A DNA stretch of 64,000 nucleotides, taken from positions 1 through 64,000 of the forward strand of contig DESS01000216.1 of the NCBI GenBank assembly GCA_002361335.1, in the 5' to 3' direction. The notes beneath the pieces were generated by a model. The model was not told the DNA's origin. It saw only the letters and a program-made list of their open reading frames with translations, and did not search any database. Shown in pieces: positions 44,872 through 54,080 of the stretch (position 1 is the first letter of the stretch; each line of letters opens with the position of its first letter). This DNA comes from Richelia sp. UBA3308. GTDB lineage: Bacteria; Cyanobacteriota; Cyanobacteriia; Cyanobacteriales; Nostocaceae. The translations under genes were made by a program, and so were the position numbers.

Positions 44872-46583
44872 TTACTAATTACTGGTAACATAATGATAAA
44901 TGTAGAACCCACTCCCCACTCACTTTGTACCTGAATATCACCACCCATCATCAGGCAAAAATGGCGAGTAATCGCCAATCCTAATCCAGTTCCACCATAC
45001 TTTTTAGTAGTAGAAGCATCCCCTTGTGTAAATGGTTTAAATAGCTGCTTTAGTTGAGTATCGGACATGCCAATGCCAGTATCTTTAACCACAAAAGTAA
45101 TTGTTTCACCCGGAATACTAGCGATCGCGTCTTTTTGCCGGATAATTTTCAGGGTTATCTTTCCGTTTTTTGTGAATTTAGCAGCATTGCTTAACAAGTT
45201 TAACAGCACCTGTCGTACTCTTGTTTGATCGGCATACATGGTACTGAGTTCTCCATCGTAATCAATTTCTAAGGAACTACCATTTTTCTCTACGGTTGGT
45301 TTAATAGTGGGAACGAGACTGTTAATCAGCGACAGTACCTCAAATGTCTCTGGGTAAAGCGTCATTTTACCAGCTTCAATTTTGGATAAATCAAGAATGT
45401 CGTTAATTAGTTCTAATAAGTGTTTACCTGCTGTATTAATTGTTTCAAGATCAATAGTAAAGTCTGCCGCTATACCTAAATCCGCAGCGTCTTCTTGTAA
45501 AAGTTGACTTAAGCCAATTATGGCATTCAACGGTGTGCGTAGCTCGTGGCTAACGTTTGCCAAAAATTGGCTTTTTGCTTTGCTGGCGGCTTCTGCTAAT
45601 TCCTTGGCTTTTTCTAATTGCTTAGTTCTTTCTGATACTCTCTCAATTAATCTATTCAGTGATTTTGCTAGCAATCCTATTTCATCTTCGGTTGTAACTG
45701 GAGCGCGTAAATCAAAATTAGATTTGCGAGCAACTTGTTCAGCTACTTGAGTTACAACTATTACAGGTTCGGCGATGGCGCGGGAAGTTCGCCAGGCCAC
45801 CACAACAGCGATCGCCACTGAAAGCAGCATACTGGCAATAACGATTGTTCTTTCAATTCCTTTGGAAAATTCTAAGTCCTTGGCTCTAGTATATTCTTGT
45901 CCTTCGGCACTTTGAAGAATATTATCTAATTGTTTAGACAACTGTTCTAAACGGATCGCTGTTTGAGAGCGGGTAAGTTGAAGCAATTGTTGCTGTACTT
46001 TTGATAATTCCTGTGGCTGCGATCCTTCGTCTACTTTCTCTAAAATTGAGTTTAGTTGTTCCGTATAAGACTCTAAGTTAGTCTCGTACTTTCGCAATAG
46101 TGTCTTAAGAGTCGCTTCTGTAGCTGCTAATTTTCCGGGTTTGCTACTAATAAATTCTGAAATTTGAATTTCTACATCTTTAATTGTGTTAATACTTTGA
46201 TTAAACTCGGCTTTTTTACGAACAAGCTGTTGCGGTTGATTTACTACCGCAGCCAAACCATAGCTGTGCAATTGGATTTCTACAGCAGCATCTTTATAAT
46301 TACTCAGCATTTGCGTTTGATATTTGGCATGATTAAACTGCCTAATTTCTCTTGCACGGTAGTAGTTGGCAATGACTAATCCAACAAGGGAACCAAAAAA
46401 ACCAATCCCAATCGCTGCGAAATATCCGCAGCCAATTTTTTGATGGATACGCCTAGAACTAGCTTTCAGTTTCCCACTTGAAGGAAATTCTAAAGTCGGC
46501 AGTTCATCATGTGAGGGCACGTCTTCTGACACTTCTTTACTATTTGAACTGCTGTCACCTGCGGTTGGCTTTTGAATTTGCAT
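44868..46583 (-). CDS. Membrane HAMP sensor histidine kinase
   Basis: 571 residues from the ATG at 46583, chosen because AAGGAG lies 9 bp ahead; an ATG 13 codons earlier is open too. Two membrane helices (about 50-75 and 247-270) bracket a helical periplasmic domain. A HAMP linker, coiled coil and HisKA follow (phospho-acceptor His346 in NVSHELRTPLN), then HATPase boxes NLLSNAAKFT, DTGIGMSD and GGTGLGLAI. It signals to an unlinked regulator. The input is unknown. Confidence 0.9.
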   Translation of the reverse strand: MQIQKPTAGDSSSNSKEVSEDVPSHDELPTLEFPSSGKLKASSRRIHQKIGCGYFAAIGIGFFGSLVGLVIANYYRAREIRQFNHAKYQTQMLSNYKDAAVEIQLHSYGLAAVVNQPQQLVRKKAEFNQSINTIKDVEIQISEFISSKPGKLAATEATLKTLLRKYETNLESYTEQLNSILEKVDEGSQPQELSKVQQQLLQLTRSQTAIRLEQLSKQLDNILQSAEGQEYTRAKDLEFSKGIERTIVIASMLLSVAIAVVVAWRTSRAIAEPVIVVTQVAEQVARKSNFDLRAPVTTEDEIGLLAKSLNRLIERVSERTKQLEKAKELAEAASKAKSQFLANVSHELRTPLNAIIGLSQLLQEDAADLGIAADFTIDLETINTAGKHLLELINDILDLSKIEAGKMTLYPETFEVLSLINSLVPTIKPTVEKNGSSLEIDYDGELSTMYADQTRVRQVLLNLLSNAAKFTKNGKITLKIIRQKDAIASIPGETITFVVKDTGIGMSDTQLKQLFKPFTQGDASTTKKYGGTGLGLAITRHFCLMMGGDIQVQSEWGVGSTFIIMLPVISN

Positions 46584-47071
46584 CCGGAGAATCTCCTTAC
46601 CCTCCCGCCACAATTGATGCATTAGTCAAGGGTGCCCGTCAAGGCGGTTATTAATATTCATTATCTCCTTTTATAACAGCTAGCAAAGGCTAATCGCTAC
46701 ATACTAAGATTTCTTTTTATATAAGACTTACGCTACTGGCCGCCTTTTCTTGTAGGGTGCTGTAATTTCACTAATTTTTAAGGTAAAAATAAGGTTTTCA
46801 TGTCACGCAGCAACCAGTCCCGACCAGACAATCGCGGCGATTTCTGTTATTATATCAGGCTACTTTGTCCTGGAAAAACTTAACATAAGTAGGTCGGCGT
46901 TGAAAATAGTAATTAGGACAAGGGAATAGTGATGGGGTGATGGGGTGAGTGGTAATAGGGCTTTTAACTCGGTTTACCCAAGCTGTAACCCCCGCCCTCG
47001 TTTATTTGTGCCGACTTACTTATTGTGATTACCACGAATTGCGATAGCAGGCGCGTCGGAGCGTGTTACAT
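46584..47071. other. Intergenic region between histidine kinase and metK terminator
   Basis: About 490 bp holding copy 2 of a dispersed repeat (46728-46765) and a G-rich GGGGTGATGGGGTGA stretch near 46932-46950. No gene was recognised. Confidence 0.4.
46728..46765. repeat. Dispersed GACTTACGC...TTTTCTTGTAGGG repeat, copy 2
   Basis: GACTTACGC, then a variable core and TTTTCTTGTAGGG, match 32689-32735. The family is seen twice in this window. Confidence 0.55.
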
Positions 47072-47116
47072 CCAAAAAAAAGTGAGGAGCTAATTTCTTA
47101 AAAGCGCAGCTCCTCA
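47072..47116 (-). terminator. Rho-independent terminator of metK
   Basis: On the minus strand TGAGGAGCT and AGCTCCTCA make a 9-bp stem, followed by ACTTTTTTTTGG. It lies 87 bp past the metK stop. Confidence 0.82.
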
Positions 47117-47202
47117 TTTATTGTTTCAGATAAGATACTTTGATTTCGGTCCTTCTTAGCATAAGACAGCTACCCGTCCATGAAAAACGGGGCTACCTTC
47201 TT

Positions 47203-48492
47203 TTAGGAAAGACTCAAAGCTTTGGTTCCAGAAGATATTGCGACACCATTCAATTCGCCAATCTCTTGTTTCAACAATTCAGCTTTATCAGTACGCTCCC
47301 AAGGTAAGTCTAAATCATTACGTCCAAAATGACCGTAAGCTGCGACGTCCTGGTAAAAACGTCCGCCTCGTTCATTTGGTAATTTACGTAAATTGAAGGT
47401 GTGGATAATACCCGCAGGACGCAATTCAAAATGCTTTTGAACTAATTCCAACAAGGTTTGCTCATCAACTTTACCCGTACCAAAGGTTTCGATCATGATA
47501 CTTACTGGACGTGCTACACCAATGGCATAACTAAGCTGCACTTCGCATTTTTCTGCTAAACCAGCAGCAACGATGTTTTTCGCTACATAACGACAAGCAT
47601 AAGCGGCGCTACGGTCAACTTTTGTGGGGTCTTTTCCGGAGAAAGCACCACCACCATGTCGGGAATAACCACCGTAGGTATCAACAATAATTTTACGTCC
47701 GGTAAGACCTGAATCTCCTTGAGGTCCGCCAATCACAAATTTACCGGTGGGGTTAACCAAAAAGCGGGTTTCTTCGTTGGGCTTAATATCAATATCACCG
47801 AATACAGGTTCAACTACGCTAGACCATAAATCTTGCTGGATTTTTGCCTGTACCTCAGCTTCATCGGTAATATCACCAATGGTAGGCGCGTGCTGGGTGG
47901 AAATGAGAATTGTGTCAATTCCTACGGGCTTTCCATCTTCGTAAGCGATACTTACCTGAGTTTTGCCATCAGGACGTAGATAAGACAATTCACCTGTCTT
48001 CCGAACTGCTGAGAGTCGGCGAGCGATCCGGTGAGCAAGACTGATGGGCAAGGGCATGAATTCGGGAGTTTCGTTACAAGCGAAGCCGAACATAAGACCT
48101 TGGTCGCCAGCACCAATTTTATCGAATTGTTCTTCGCTGGACTCTTCACGGCTTTCTTGAGCGGTGTTAACGCCTTGAGCGATATCCGCCGATTGTTCGT
48201 CCAAAGCTACCAAAATAGAGCAGCTATTGGAACAAAAACCATTTACAGCATCGGTATAACCAATCTCAGCTATTTTCTTTCTAGCCAGATTCATGTAATT
48301 AACATTGGCTTTACTGGTTATTTCGCCAGTAATAAGCACTAAACCTGTATTGACAACAACCTCAGCGGCAACACGGCTTGCAGCATCCTGTTCGAGCAAA
48401 GCATCCAAAATAGTATCGGAAATCTGGTCGCAGATTTTATCTGGATGACCCTCGGTCACTGACTCGGAGGTAAATAGATAGCGACGAGTCAA
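47203..48492 (-). CDS. metK: S-adenosylmethionine synthetase
   Basis: 430 residues with a TTG start at 48492. Reading back from there, AAAGGAGG is 8 bp upstream, and the product then begins with RRYLFTSESVTEGHPDKICDQISD, the usual MetK start. A frame 16 codons longer exists but lacks a site. Landmarks GAGDQGLMFG, DTYGGYSRHGGGAFSGKD and KNIVAAGLA are intact. It makes S-adenosylmethionine from methionine and ATP. It is followed by a strong terminator and preceded on the same strand by prk. Confidence 0.95.
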   Translation of the reverse strand: MTRRYLFTSESVTEGHPDKICDQISDTILDALLEQDAASRVAAEVVVNTGLVLITGEITSKANVNYMNLARKKIAEIGYTDAVNGFCSNSCSILVALDEQSADIAQGVNTAQESREESSEEQFDKIGAGDQGLMFGFACNETPEFMPLPISLAHRIARRLSAVRKTGELSYLRPDGKTQVSIAYEDGKPVGIDTILISTQHAPTIGDITDEAEVQAKIQQDLWSSVVEPVFGDIDIKPNEETRFLVNPTGKFVIGGPQGDSGLTGRKIIVDTYGGYSRHGGGAFSGKDPTKVDRSAAYACRYVAKNIVAAGLAEKCEVQLSYAIGVARPVSIMIETFGTGKVDEQTLLELVQKHFELRPAGIIHTFNLRKLPNERGGRFYQDVAAYGHFGRNDLDLPWERTDKAELLKQEIGELNGVAISSGTKALSLS

Positions 48493-48500
48493 ATTCAATT

Positions 48501-48507
48501 CCTCCTT
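48501..48507 (-). promoter_or_regulatory. Shine-Dalgarno that sets the metK TTG start
   Basis: AAGGAGG on the minus strand, 8 bp before the TTG at 48492. It supports that start over the ATG at 48540. Confidence 0.75.
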
Positions 48508-48715
48508 TTTTAAGTATTTAGACTTAATTAATGCAAGCATTTTATTAAGTCACTTTAATCTGCAATCATACCAATATTTTTGCAGTAAACAATGAGTTAA
48601 TCGTTAAATTTTTAAAATTCAATAGTTATCGTAATTATCTTGAAAAGAAATGGTTTTTTTGCTACTTACTATTTTAATACAATTTATTTCAATACATTTT
48701 ATTTTTTACCTTGAT

Positions 48716-48742
48716 TAAAAAAGGACATCCCATGGATGCCCT
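48716..48742 (-). terminator. Rho-independent terminator of prk
   Basis: On the minus strand GGGCATCC-ATG-GGATGTCC forms an 8-bp stem followed by six T, about 50 bp past the prk stop codon. Confidence 0.85.
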
Positions 48743-48794
48743 AATTAAAATAAAAATGATTCTCAAAAATGCTTTTAACTAATAATCGACCGTT

Positions 48795-49799
48795 CTAGAC
48801 TTCCACAGCCATTTTTGCTTGTGTTTTTGTCAAACGTTCGTATGTAGCACGCATTTTCAAACCAGTCAATACTTGGAATAAACCCGTTCCGTTATTAGAA
48901 CCCGGATACTCACGGTGCTGAAGTAGCAAATGAGTCATCTCTCCCTGATACTTAGTAGATGTTTTACTCAAATGCGTCTCGATATAAATTACTTCATCGA
49001 GGTTATCAAATTGACCATCAACCTCTAATACAGAAACATAGCGACCATAGTATACATCAGAACCGTAGTACATTTGCATACCAGGGTAAGAGCAAGTCAA
49101 TTTACGTCCGCAAGGAGTCCACTGAATTGTTGAACCTTCATCAAACAGATAGACTGGTTCAAAATCTTCTTTATCTTCCCGTTGCAGCATCCGTACTCGC
49201 AGTACTTTACGCTCTTTATCCTCTTTAATCAGGTTAGTTGGTAATACCTGAAGAACCACATCAGCATATTCCCTTTGTGGTTCGATATAGTTTTGGAAAT
49301 CAGGCTTGCGGGCGTTAATTGCAGCTAAAACATCTTCATAGGTGTGACCCCTTTCTGCCATATCGCGCTGAACTTTCCAGGCAATCTTAACTTCATCGCT
49401 AATGTCTAAATATACGCTGAAATCAAGTAATGAACGCACCCGCTCATCATATAAAGGATGCAATCCCTCTATGACAATAATATGATTTGGCTCTATCCTT
49501 TCAGGGGGGTCTATTTCGCCGGTTTCATGGTTATAGATCGGTTTATCAATTGCTTGACCTTCTTTTAGAGCTTTCATTTGCTCGTACATCAAGTCAAAAT
49601 TATTCGCTCTTGGATCTAGCGCCGTTATACCTGTTTGTTTACGCTGCTTCCGGTCTAAACTATGGTAGTCATCTAAACAGATGACTGTCATGAATTCTTC
49701 TCCAAACAAATCAATTAGGCGACGCAAAAACGTAGATTTACCGCATCCGGAGTCTCCAGCAACTCCAATCATTACAATGCGATCCGGCTTATTTGTCAT
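48795..49799 (-). CDS. prk: Phosphoribulokinase
   Basis: 334 residues. P-loop GVAGDSGCGKSTF near residue 13 with the redox Cys19 inside it, a second regulatory Cys near residue 41 in MTVICLDDYH, and the PRK boxes IVIEGLHPLYD and YLDISDEVKIAWKVQRDMAERG. It phosphorylates ribulose 5-phosphate in the Calvin cycle and is switched off by CP12/GAPDH and thioredoxin. Strong recognition. A terminator separates it from metK. Confidence 0.96.
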   Translation of the reverse strand: MTNKPDRIVMIGVAGDSGCGKSTFLRRLIDLFGEEFMTVICLDDYHSLDRKQRKQTGITALDPRANNFDLMYEQMKALKEGQAIDKPIYNHETGEIDPPERIEPNHIIVIEGLHPLYDERVRSLLDFSVYLDISDEVKIAWKVQRDMAERGHTYEDVLAAINARKPDFQNYIEPQREYADVVLQVLPTNLIKEDKERKVLRVRMLQREDKEDFEPVYLFDEGSTIQWTPCGRKLTCSYPGMQMYYGSDVYYGRYVSVLEVDGQFDNLDEVIYIETHLSKTSTKYQGEMTHLLLQHREYPGSNNGTGLFQVLTGLKMRATYERLTKTQAKMAVEV

Positions 49800-50572
49800 A
49801 AATCCCCTCTAAGTAATTTCTAAAGATGACTGAATCAATTTTTTTTACACAGATTTATTCTAGGTCAGGAGTCCCCTATCGGTTACCCTGCGTTCTTGCT
49901 ACACAGCATCAATATACAACAATAAACGGCTAAGTAATGGTTTTATTACTTGATCCCCGCCCTGTTAGTCGAAATTCATTGCTGTAAGTATTTAATCCTA
50001 GGGATATTTGGGATTGTAACAGAAGGAAGGTCTCATACACAAGTTTTACACCTGAATAATAATATGCTTCCAGGTGACCCTCGAATTAAGAATATCCCTT
50101 TTTAGTAGTTAAAAAATTATTCTCCCCAAAGACTGAAAATTTGTCGTCACTATCTATACTTTTTTTACCAACTATTATTCCTTAAAAATTAATTGTATCA
50201 TTTTTCGATTCATATATAACTCTTTCGATCCCGATCTATTTCGCCCACCACCGATGGAGCGAGTACCAAAACAAATTACGACTCTCAATAAGGTTGACAG
50301 ATGTTTCACATCACCTAACACCTAAAATATTCCGGGAAAAGCGGAAATTCTACACGGGCGAATTTATTCGCCGTGAAATGGTATTATGTCTAAAGGCTAT
50401 GTGCCAAGATTCTTGTCCACAATCCACGGTTGAAAGTACTGGGATATTTTTTTGGACGAAGTATCAGGAAAGTTTCTATGTATGGTTATTCCAAGGACGG
50501 AGCCGTTCTAAGTGGAGGCATGGAAGCGTTGAATTAAACCGCGAAGCGAGTAAGTGAGTCTGAAAGTCCGAA
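49800..50572. other. Spacer between prk and petH, possible TnpB relic
   Basis: Long gene-free region. The left part should carry the prk promoter. The part from about 50290 has stems such as GGGCGAA-TTTA-TTCGCC and could be the remains of a TnpB element whose 3' RNA region follows at 50573. No TnpB residues could be identified in any frame. Confidence 0.4.
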
Positions 50573-50711
50573 TCCTGATTGTCGGCAGAGCGGTTCTCCT
50601 AAAAGCTAGAAAAGTATAGCCAGATAGCTGTTCTATGCAAATAGAACCGAGTGACTTGCTATACCCAGCTTCTAGCCAGAACCCCCGTATCTTTAGAGCG
50701 GGGAGTGGCTC
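50573..50711 (+). ncRNA. TnpB reRNA-like scaffold and right-end hairpin, no nuclease gene
   Basis: Very regular nested stems at 50607-50678: GCTAGAA with TTCTAGC, then GTATAGC with GCTATAC, then GTTCTAT-GCAA-ATAGAAC. The element ends CCCCCG-TATCTTTAGA-GCGGGG followed by AGTGGCTC, the same form as IS605/TnpB right ends, where the reRNA guide begins right after. If this is a reRNA its guide would be the bases from 50712. The structure is seen; the assignment is inference from form. Confidence 0.5.
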
Positions 50712-51140
50712 AGAATGGTGAATAGCATTACCGAAAATTTGTGGAAGAAGTCTTGCCCTTAAGGAATATAATTTCCTTGCGATATCTTATTTCAATAATA
50801 TTGATAGACCTCGGCGGTGATGGTTTACCCCACCCAGGTAAATGCAAGCTATCTTCCGTCCAAGGAGGTCGAAATTGACAAAGAAAAAATTAAATTGATT
50901 CATTAAAAACATTCTGCGAACAAATTATCATCTACCTTATTAAGGTGAACAGGTGTGTCTTTAACAAACCCTAGCCGCTTTATGAGGAGAGTGTAAGTAG
51001 CAGAACTAATGGTAAATAGACCATTTTCCCCCATGACAGTTTGTTAGCATACCGACGTAGGGCGGTAAATTAACGCAGGCTGTATTTTGGGAAAGATTTT
51101 TTCATACATGGTTAAGTAATCAATCGGAGTGGTAGAAAAA
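50712..51140. other. petH upstream region
   Basis: About 430 bp before petH. No convincing NtcA site (GTA-N8-TAC) could be placed by eye. It should carry the petH promoter or promoters. Confidence 0.35.
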
Positions 51141-52418
51141 ATGTATTATCAAGGTGCTGTTGAAAGTACTGCTAACAGTGAATCAGGTAGCCGCGTTTAT
51201 CTATATGAAGTAGTGGGTTTACGTCAGAGGGAAGAAACTGATAAAACAAACTACCCAATTCGTAAAAGTGGCAGTGTATTCATCAGAGTGCCTTACAACC
51301 GCATGAATCAAGAAATGCGGCGTATCTCTCGTCTAGGCGGTACAATTGTTAGCATTCAGTCCATGAGTGCTTTGGAGCAGCTTAATGGCAATTTTGCTGC
51401 CAATGGTTCCAACGGTGCTAGCAATCAAGGGAATGTTGAAGCCACATCTGTTGCAAGTAACCCAACCGATGAAAAGTCTAGCAAGAAGGATAATAAAGGC
51501 AACACCATGACTGAAGCGAAAGCCAAAAAGGACGTTCCCGTTAATATTTACCGTCCCAAAGATCCATATATCGGTAAATGTCTATCTAATGAAGAATTGG
51601 TTGGTGAAGGCGGAATTGGTACCGTGCGTCACCTCAAGTTCGACATTTCCGGCGGAGATTTGCGTTATTTAGAAGGTCAAAGTATCGGTATTGTTCCACC
51701 GGGAGTAGACAAGAATGGTAAGCCTGAGAAACTCAGACTATACTCCATCGCTTCAACTCAACATGGTGATGATGTAGATGATAAAACTGTATCTTTGTGC
51801 GTTCGCCGATTAGAATACAAGCACCCAGAAACAGGTGAAACAGTCTACGGTGTTTGCTCAACTTACTTAACTGGTCTTGAAGTAGGAGCAGATGTTAAAA
51901 TTACAGGTCCAGTGGGTAAGGAAATGTTGTTACCCGATGACCCAGAAGCCAATATCATTATGATGGGAACCGGAACGGGTATTGCTCCTTTCCGTGCTTA
52001 TCTATGGCGGATGTTCAAGGATGAAGAAAAGAAAGTAAACACGGATTATCAGTTCAAGGGTTTTGCTTGGTTGATATTTGGTATTCCTACAAGTCCAAAC
52101 ATTCTTTATAAAGAAGAACTTGAAGAATTACAATCCAAGTATCCCGATAACTTCCGTTTAACTTACGCCATCAGCCGCGAACAGAAAAACAAAGAAGGCG
52201 GCAGAATGTACATCCAGCACCGTTGTGAGGAGTACGCTGACGAATTATGGAATATGGTTAAGAATGAAAAAACTTATACCTACATTTGCGGTTTGAAGGG
52301 TATGGAAGATGGTATTGATGCCGCCCTTGCTGCTGCTGCTGCTAAAGAGGGTGTAGAATGGAAAGATTACCAGAAGCAACTCAAAAAAGCACATCGCTGG
52401 AACGTAGAAACTTACTAA
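51141..52418 (+). CDS. petH: Ferredoxin-NADP+ reductase with CpcD-like domain
   Basis: 425 residues from ATG 51141. A GTG at 51129 is in frame but the GGAG before it better fits the ATG. Residues 1-80 form a CpcD-like phycobilisome-binding domain (VYLYEVVGLRQ, SGSVFIRVPYNRMNQEMRRISRLG). A linker ends at an internal Met123. The FAD domain (LRLYSIAST, CVRRLEYK, YGVCSTYL) and NADP domain (MGTGTGIAPFRAYLW, YICGLKGMEDG) follow, with C-terminal Tyr. It reduces NADP+ at the end of photosynthetic electron transport. Confidence 0.95.
   Translation: MYYQGAVESTANSESGSRVYLYEVVGLRQREETDKTNYPIRKSGSVFIRVPYNRMNQEMRRISRLGGTIVSIQSMSALEQLNGNFAANGSNGASNQGNVEATSVASNPTDEKSSKKDNKGNTMTEAKAKKDVPVNIYRPKDPYIGKCLSNEELVGEGGIGTVRHLKFDISGGDLRYLEGQSIGIVPPGVDKNGKPEKLRLYSIASTQHGDDVDDKTVSLCVRRLEYKHPETGETVYGVCSTYLTGLEVGADVKITGPVGKEMLLPDDPEANIIMMGTGTGIAPFRAYLWRMFKDEEKKVNTDYQFKGFAWLIFGIPTSPNILYKEELEELQSKYPDNFRLTYAISREQKNKEGGRMYIQHRCEEYADELWNMVKNEKTYTYICGLKGMEDGIDAALAAAAAKEGVEWKDYQKQLKKAHRWNVETY
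51496..51509 (+). promoter_or_regulatory. Probable internal start of the short FNR isoform
   Basis: AAAGG followed 7 bp later by ATG (51507, Met123 of PetH) opens a frame that lacks the phycobilisome domain. Other cyanobacteria make a short FNR isoform this way. Here it is inferred from position and spacing. Confidence 0.45.
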
Positions 52419-52528
52419 TAAAAGTTGTTAGTCATTGTAAACTTTTGACTTTTAACTTTTGACATAAAATCATTAGGTAGGGTATATTGCCCTACCTATA
52501 TTATTTAGTGGAGCTGGGTGTTAATCAG

Positions 52529-53845
52529 GTGGGTTTTAAGCTGGGAATTTTAGGATTAGGCACTGTCGGATGCGGTACCGTACAACTATTATTAGATAGC
52601 GATGGTCGTCATCCCTTATTAGAAGAAATTGAAATATATCGCGTTGGAGTGCGATCGCTAGATAAACCTCGTGGAGTAGAATTACCGAAAGGGGTTATCA
52701 CAACAGATTTAGAAGCGATTGTCACTGACCCAGAGATAGATATTGTTGTAGAAGTGATGGGTGGATTGGAGCCAGCGCCAGAACTGATGCTCAAAGCCAT
52801 CCGCCATGGAAAGCATGTTGTAACAGCCAATAAAGCCGCTATTTCGCGGTTTGGTGAAGAATTATATACAGCCGCCAATCAAGCAGGAGTATATGTCATG
52901 CTTGAAGCATCTGTTGGCGGGGGTATTCCGGTAATTGGACCTTTGAAGCAATCTTTGAGCGTTAACCGTATTCAAGCCGTAACTGGTATTATCAACGGTA
53001 CTACTAACTACATTTTGACGCGGATGCAGAACGAAGGTAGTAGCTTCGATGATGTATTAGCTGATGCACAGAGTTTGGGTTATGCAGAAGCAGATCCCAC
53101 CGCCGATGTAGACGGTTTAGATGCTGCGGACAAAATCGCTATTTTAGCATCTATAGCCTTTGATGGAGGCGTTAAGAGAGAAGATGTGTATTGCGAGGGT
53201 ATTCGACAGATAAGCAAAACTGATATAGTCTATGCTCAAAATTTGGGATTTGTAATTAAACTATTGGCGATCGCCAAAAAAGTTGATAGTTCGTCCCTTT
53301 CTGTTAGAGTTCATCCGACTTTAGTGCTCATGGGACATCCTTTAGCGAGTATTAACGGCGTTAATAATGCTATTTTTGTAGAAGGCGAACCCATCGGAGA
53401 AGTAATGTTTTTCGGACCTGGTGCCGGTGCGGGTGCCACAGCCTCTGCCGTATCATCAGATATTTTAAATTTGGTTGCTCAACTAATAAGTTTACCTGAA
53501 TCAAATAGGGAAAATTCAAAATATAAAATTTCTAATTTAGACCCATTACTGGCTAGTTTTCATCAAGAATATTGTCAACTAGCTGCTCCAGAAGAGCTTG
53601 TAACTCGATTTTATGCACGCTTTCTAACAAAAGATCAACCAGGAGTAATCGGTAAATTGGGTACTTGTTTCGGTAAATGTGGAGTTAGTTTGGAATCAAT
53701 TGTACAGACTGGTTTTCAAGAAGAATTAGCCGAAATCGTAGTCGTTACCCACGATGTTAGAGAAGGTAATTTTCACAAAGCCTTAGATGAAATTCGCAAC
53801 CTAGAAGCAATTGATAGCATTCCTAGTTTATTGCGAGTGCTTTAG
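52529..53845 (+). CDS. hom: Homoserine dehydrogenase
   Basis: 438 residues from GTG 52529; the frame is open further upstream, but family members start near the FKLGILGLGTVG motif. NAD(P)-binding Rossmann motif, ANKAAIS, ITGIINGTTNYIL-like loop and YAEADPTADVDGLDAADK active-site segment are intact, and an ACT domain (QPGVIGKLGTCFGKCGVSL) forms the C-terminus. It reduces aspartate semialdehyde to homoserine; the ACT domain suggests threonine feedback. Confidence 0.93.
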   Translation: MGFKLGILGLGTVGCGTVQLLLDSDGRHPLLEEIEIYRVGVRSLDKPRGVELPKGVITTDLEAIVTDPEIDIVVEVMGGLEPAPELMLKAIRHGKHVVTANKAAISRFGEELYTAANQAGVYVMLEASVGGGIPVIGPLKQSLSVNRIQAVTGIINGTTNYILTRMQNEGSSFDDVLADAQSLGYAEADPTADVDGLDAADKIAILASIAFDGGVKREDVYCEGIRQISKTDIVYAQNLGFVIKLLAIAKKVDSSSLSVRVHPTLVLMGHPLASINGVNNAIFVEGEPIGEVMFFGPGAGAGATASAVSSDILNLVAQLISLPESNRENSKYKISNLDPLLASFHQEYCQLAAPEELVTRFYARFLTKDQPGVIGKLGTCFGKCGVSLESIVQTGFQEELAEIVVVTHDVREGNFHKALDEIRNLEAIDSIPSLLRVL

Positions 53846-54080
53846 AAGAAGTTATGAGTAACGGAGTGAGGAGTGAGTAGTGAGTAGTGAGGAGTAAGTA
53901 GTGAAGAATTGAAAATTATTATCTCCTCATCTCCCCATCTCCTTGTCCCCTTGTCCCCTCATCTCCCCATCTCCTTGTCACCAAAATTAATATTTGTCTT
54001 GAAAAAAGTCATTAATGGGGATAGTCTATGGCTTAACTTTGTTAGATGAAAATTCTAATACCAACAGGGTAATTATCACA
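53846..54080. repeat. Spacer with C-rich CTCCCCATCTCCTTG repeats
   Basis: Between hom and the SLH gene lie GAGTAGTGA repeats (53866-53900) and CCTTGTCCCC/CTCCCCATCT units (53930-53980), the complement of the GGGGACAA family found inside the debranching enzyme. Confidence 0.7.

Noticed and set aside
50294..50557. 87-residue open frame between prk and petH
   Set aside because: No ribosome site and no similarity to TnpB or other families; it lies in structured, probably noncoding transposon-relic DNA.
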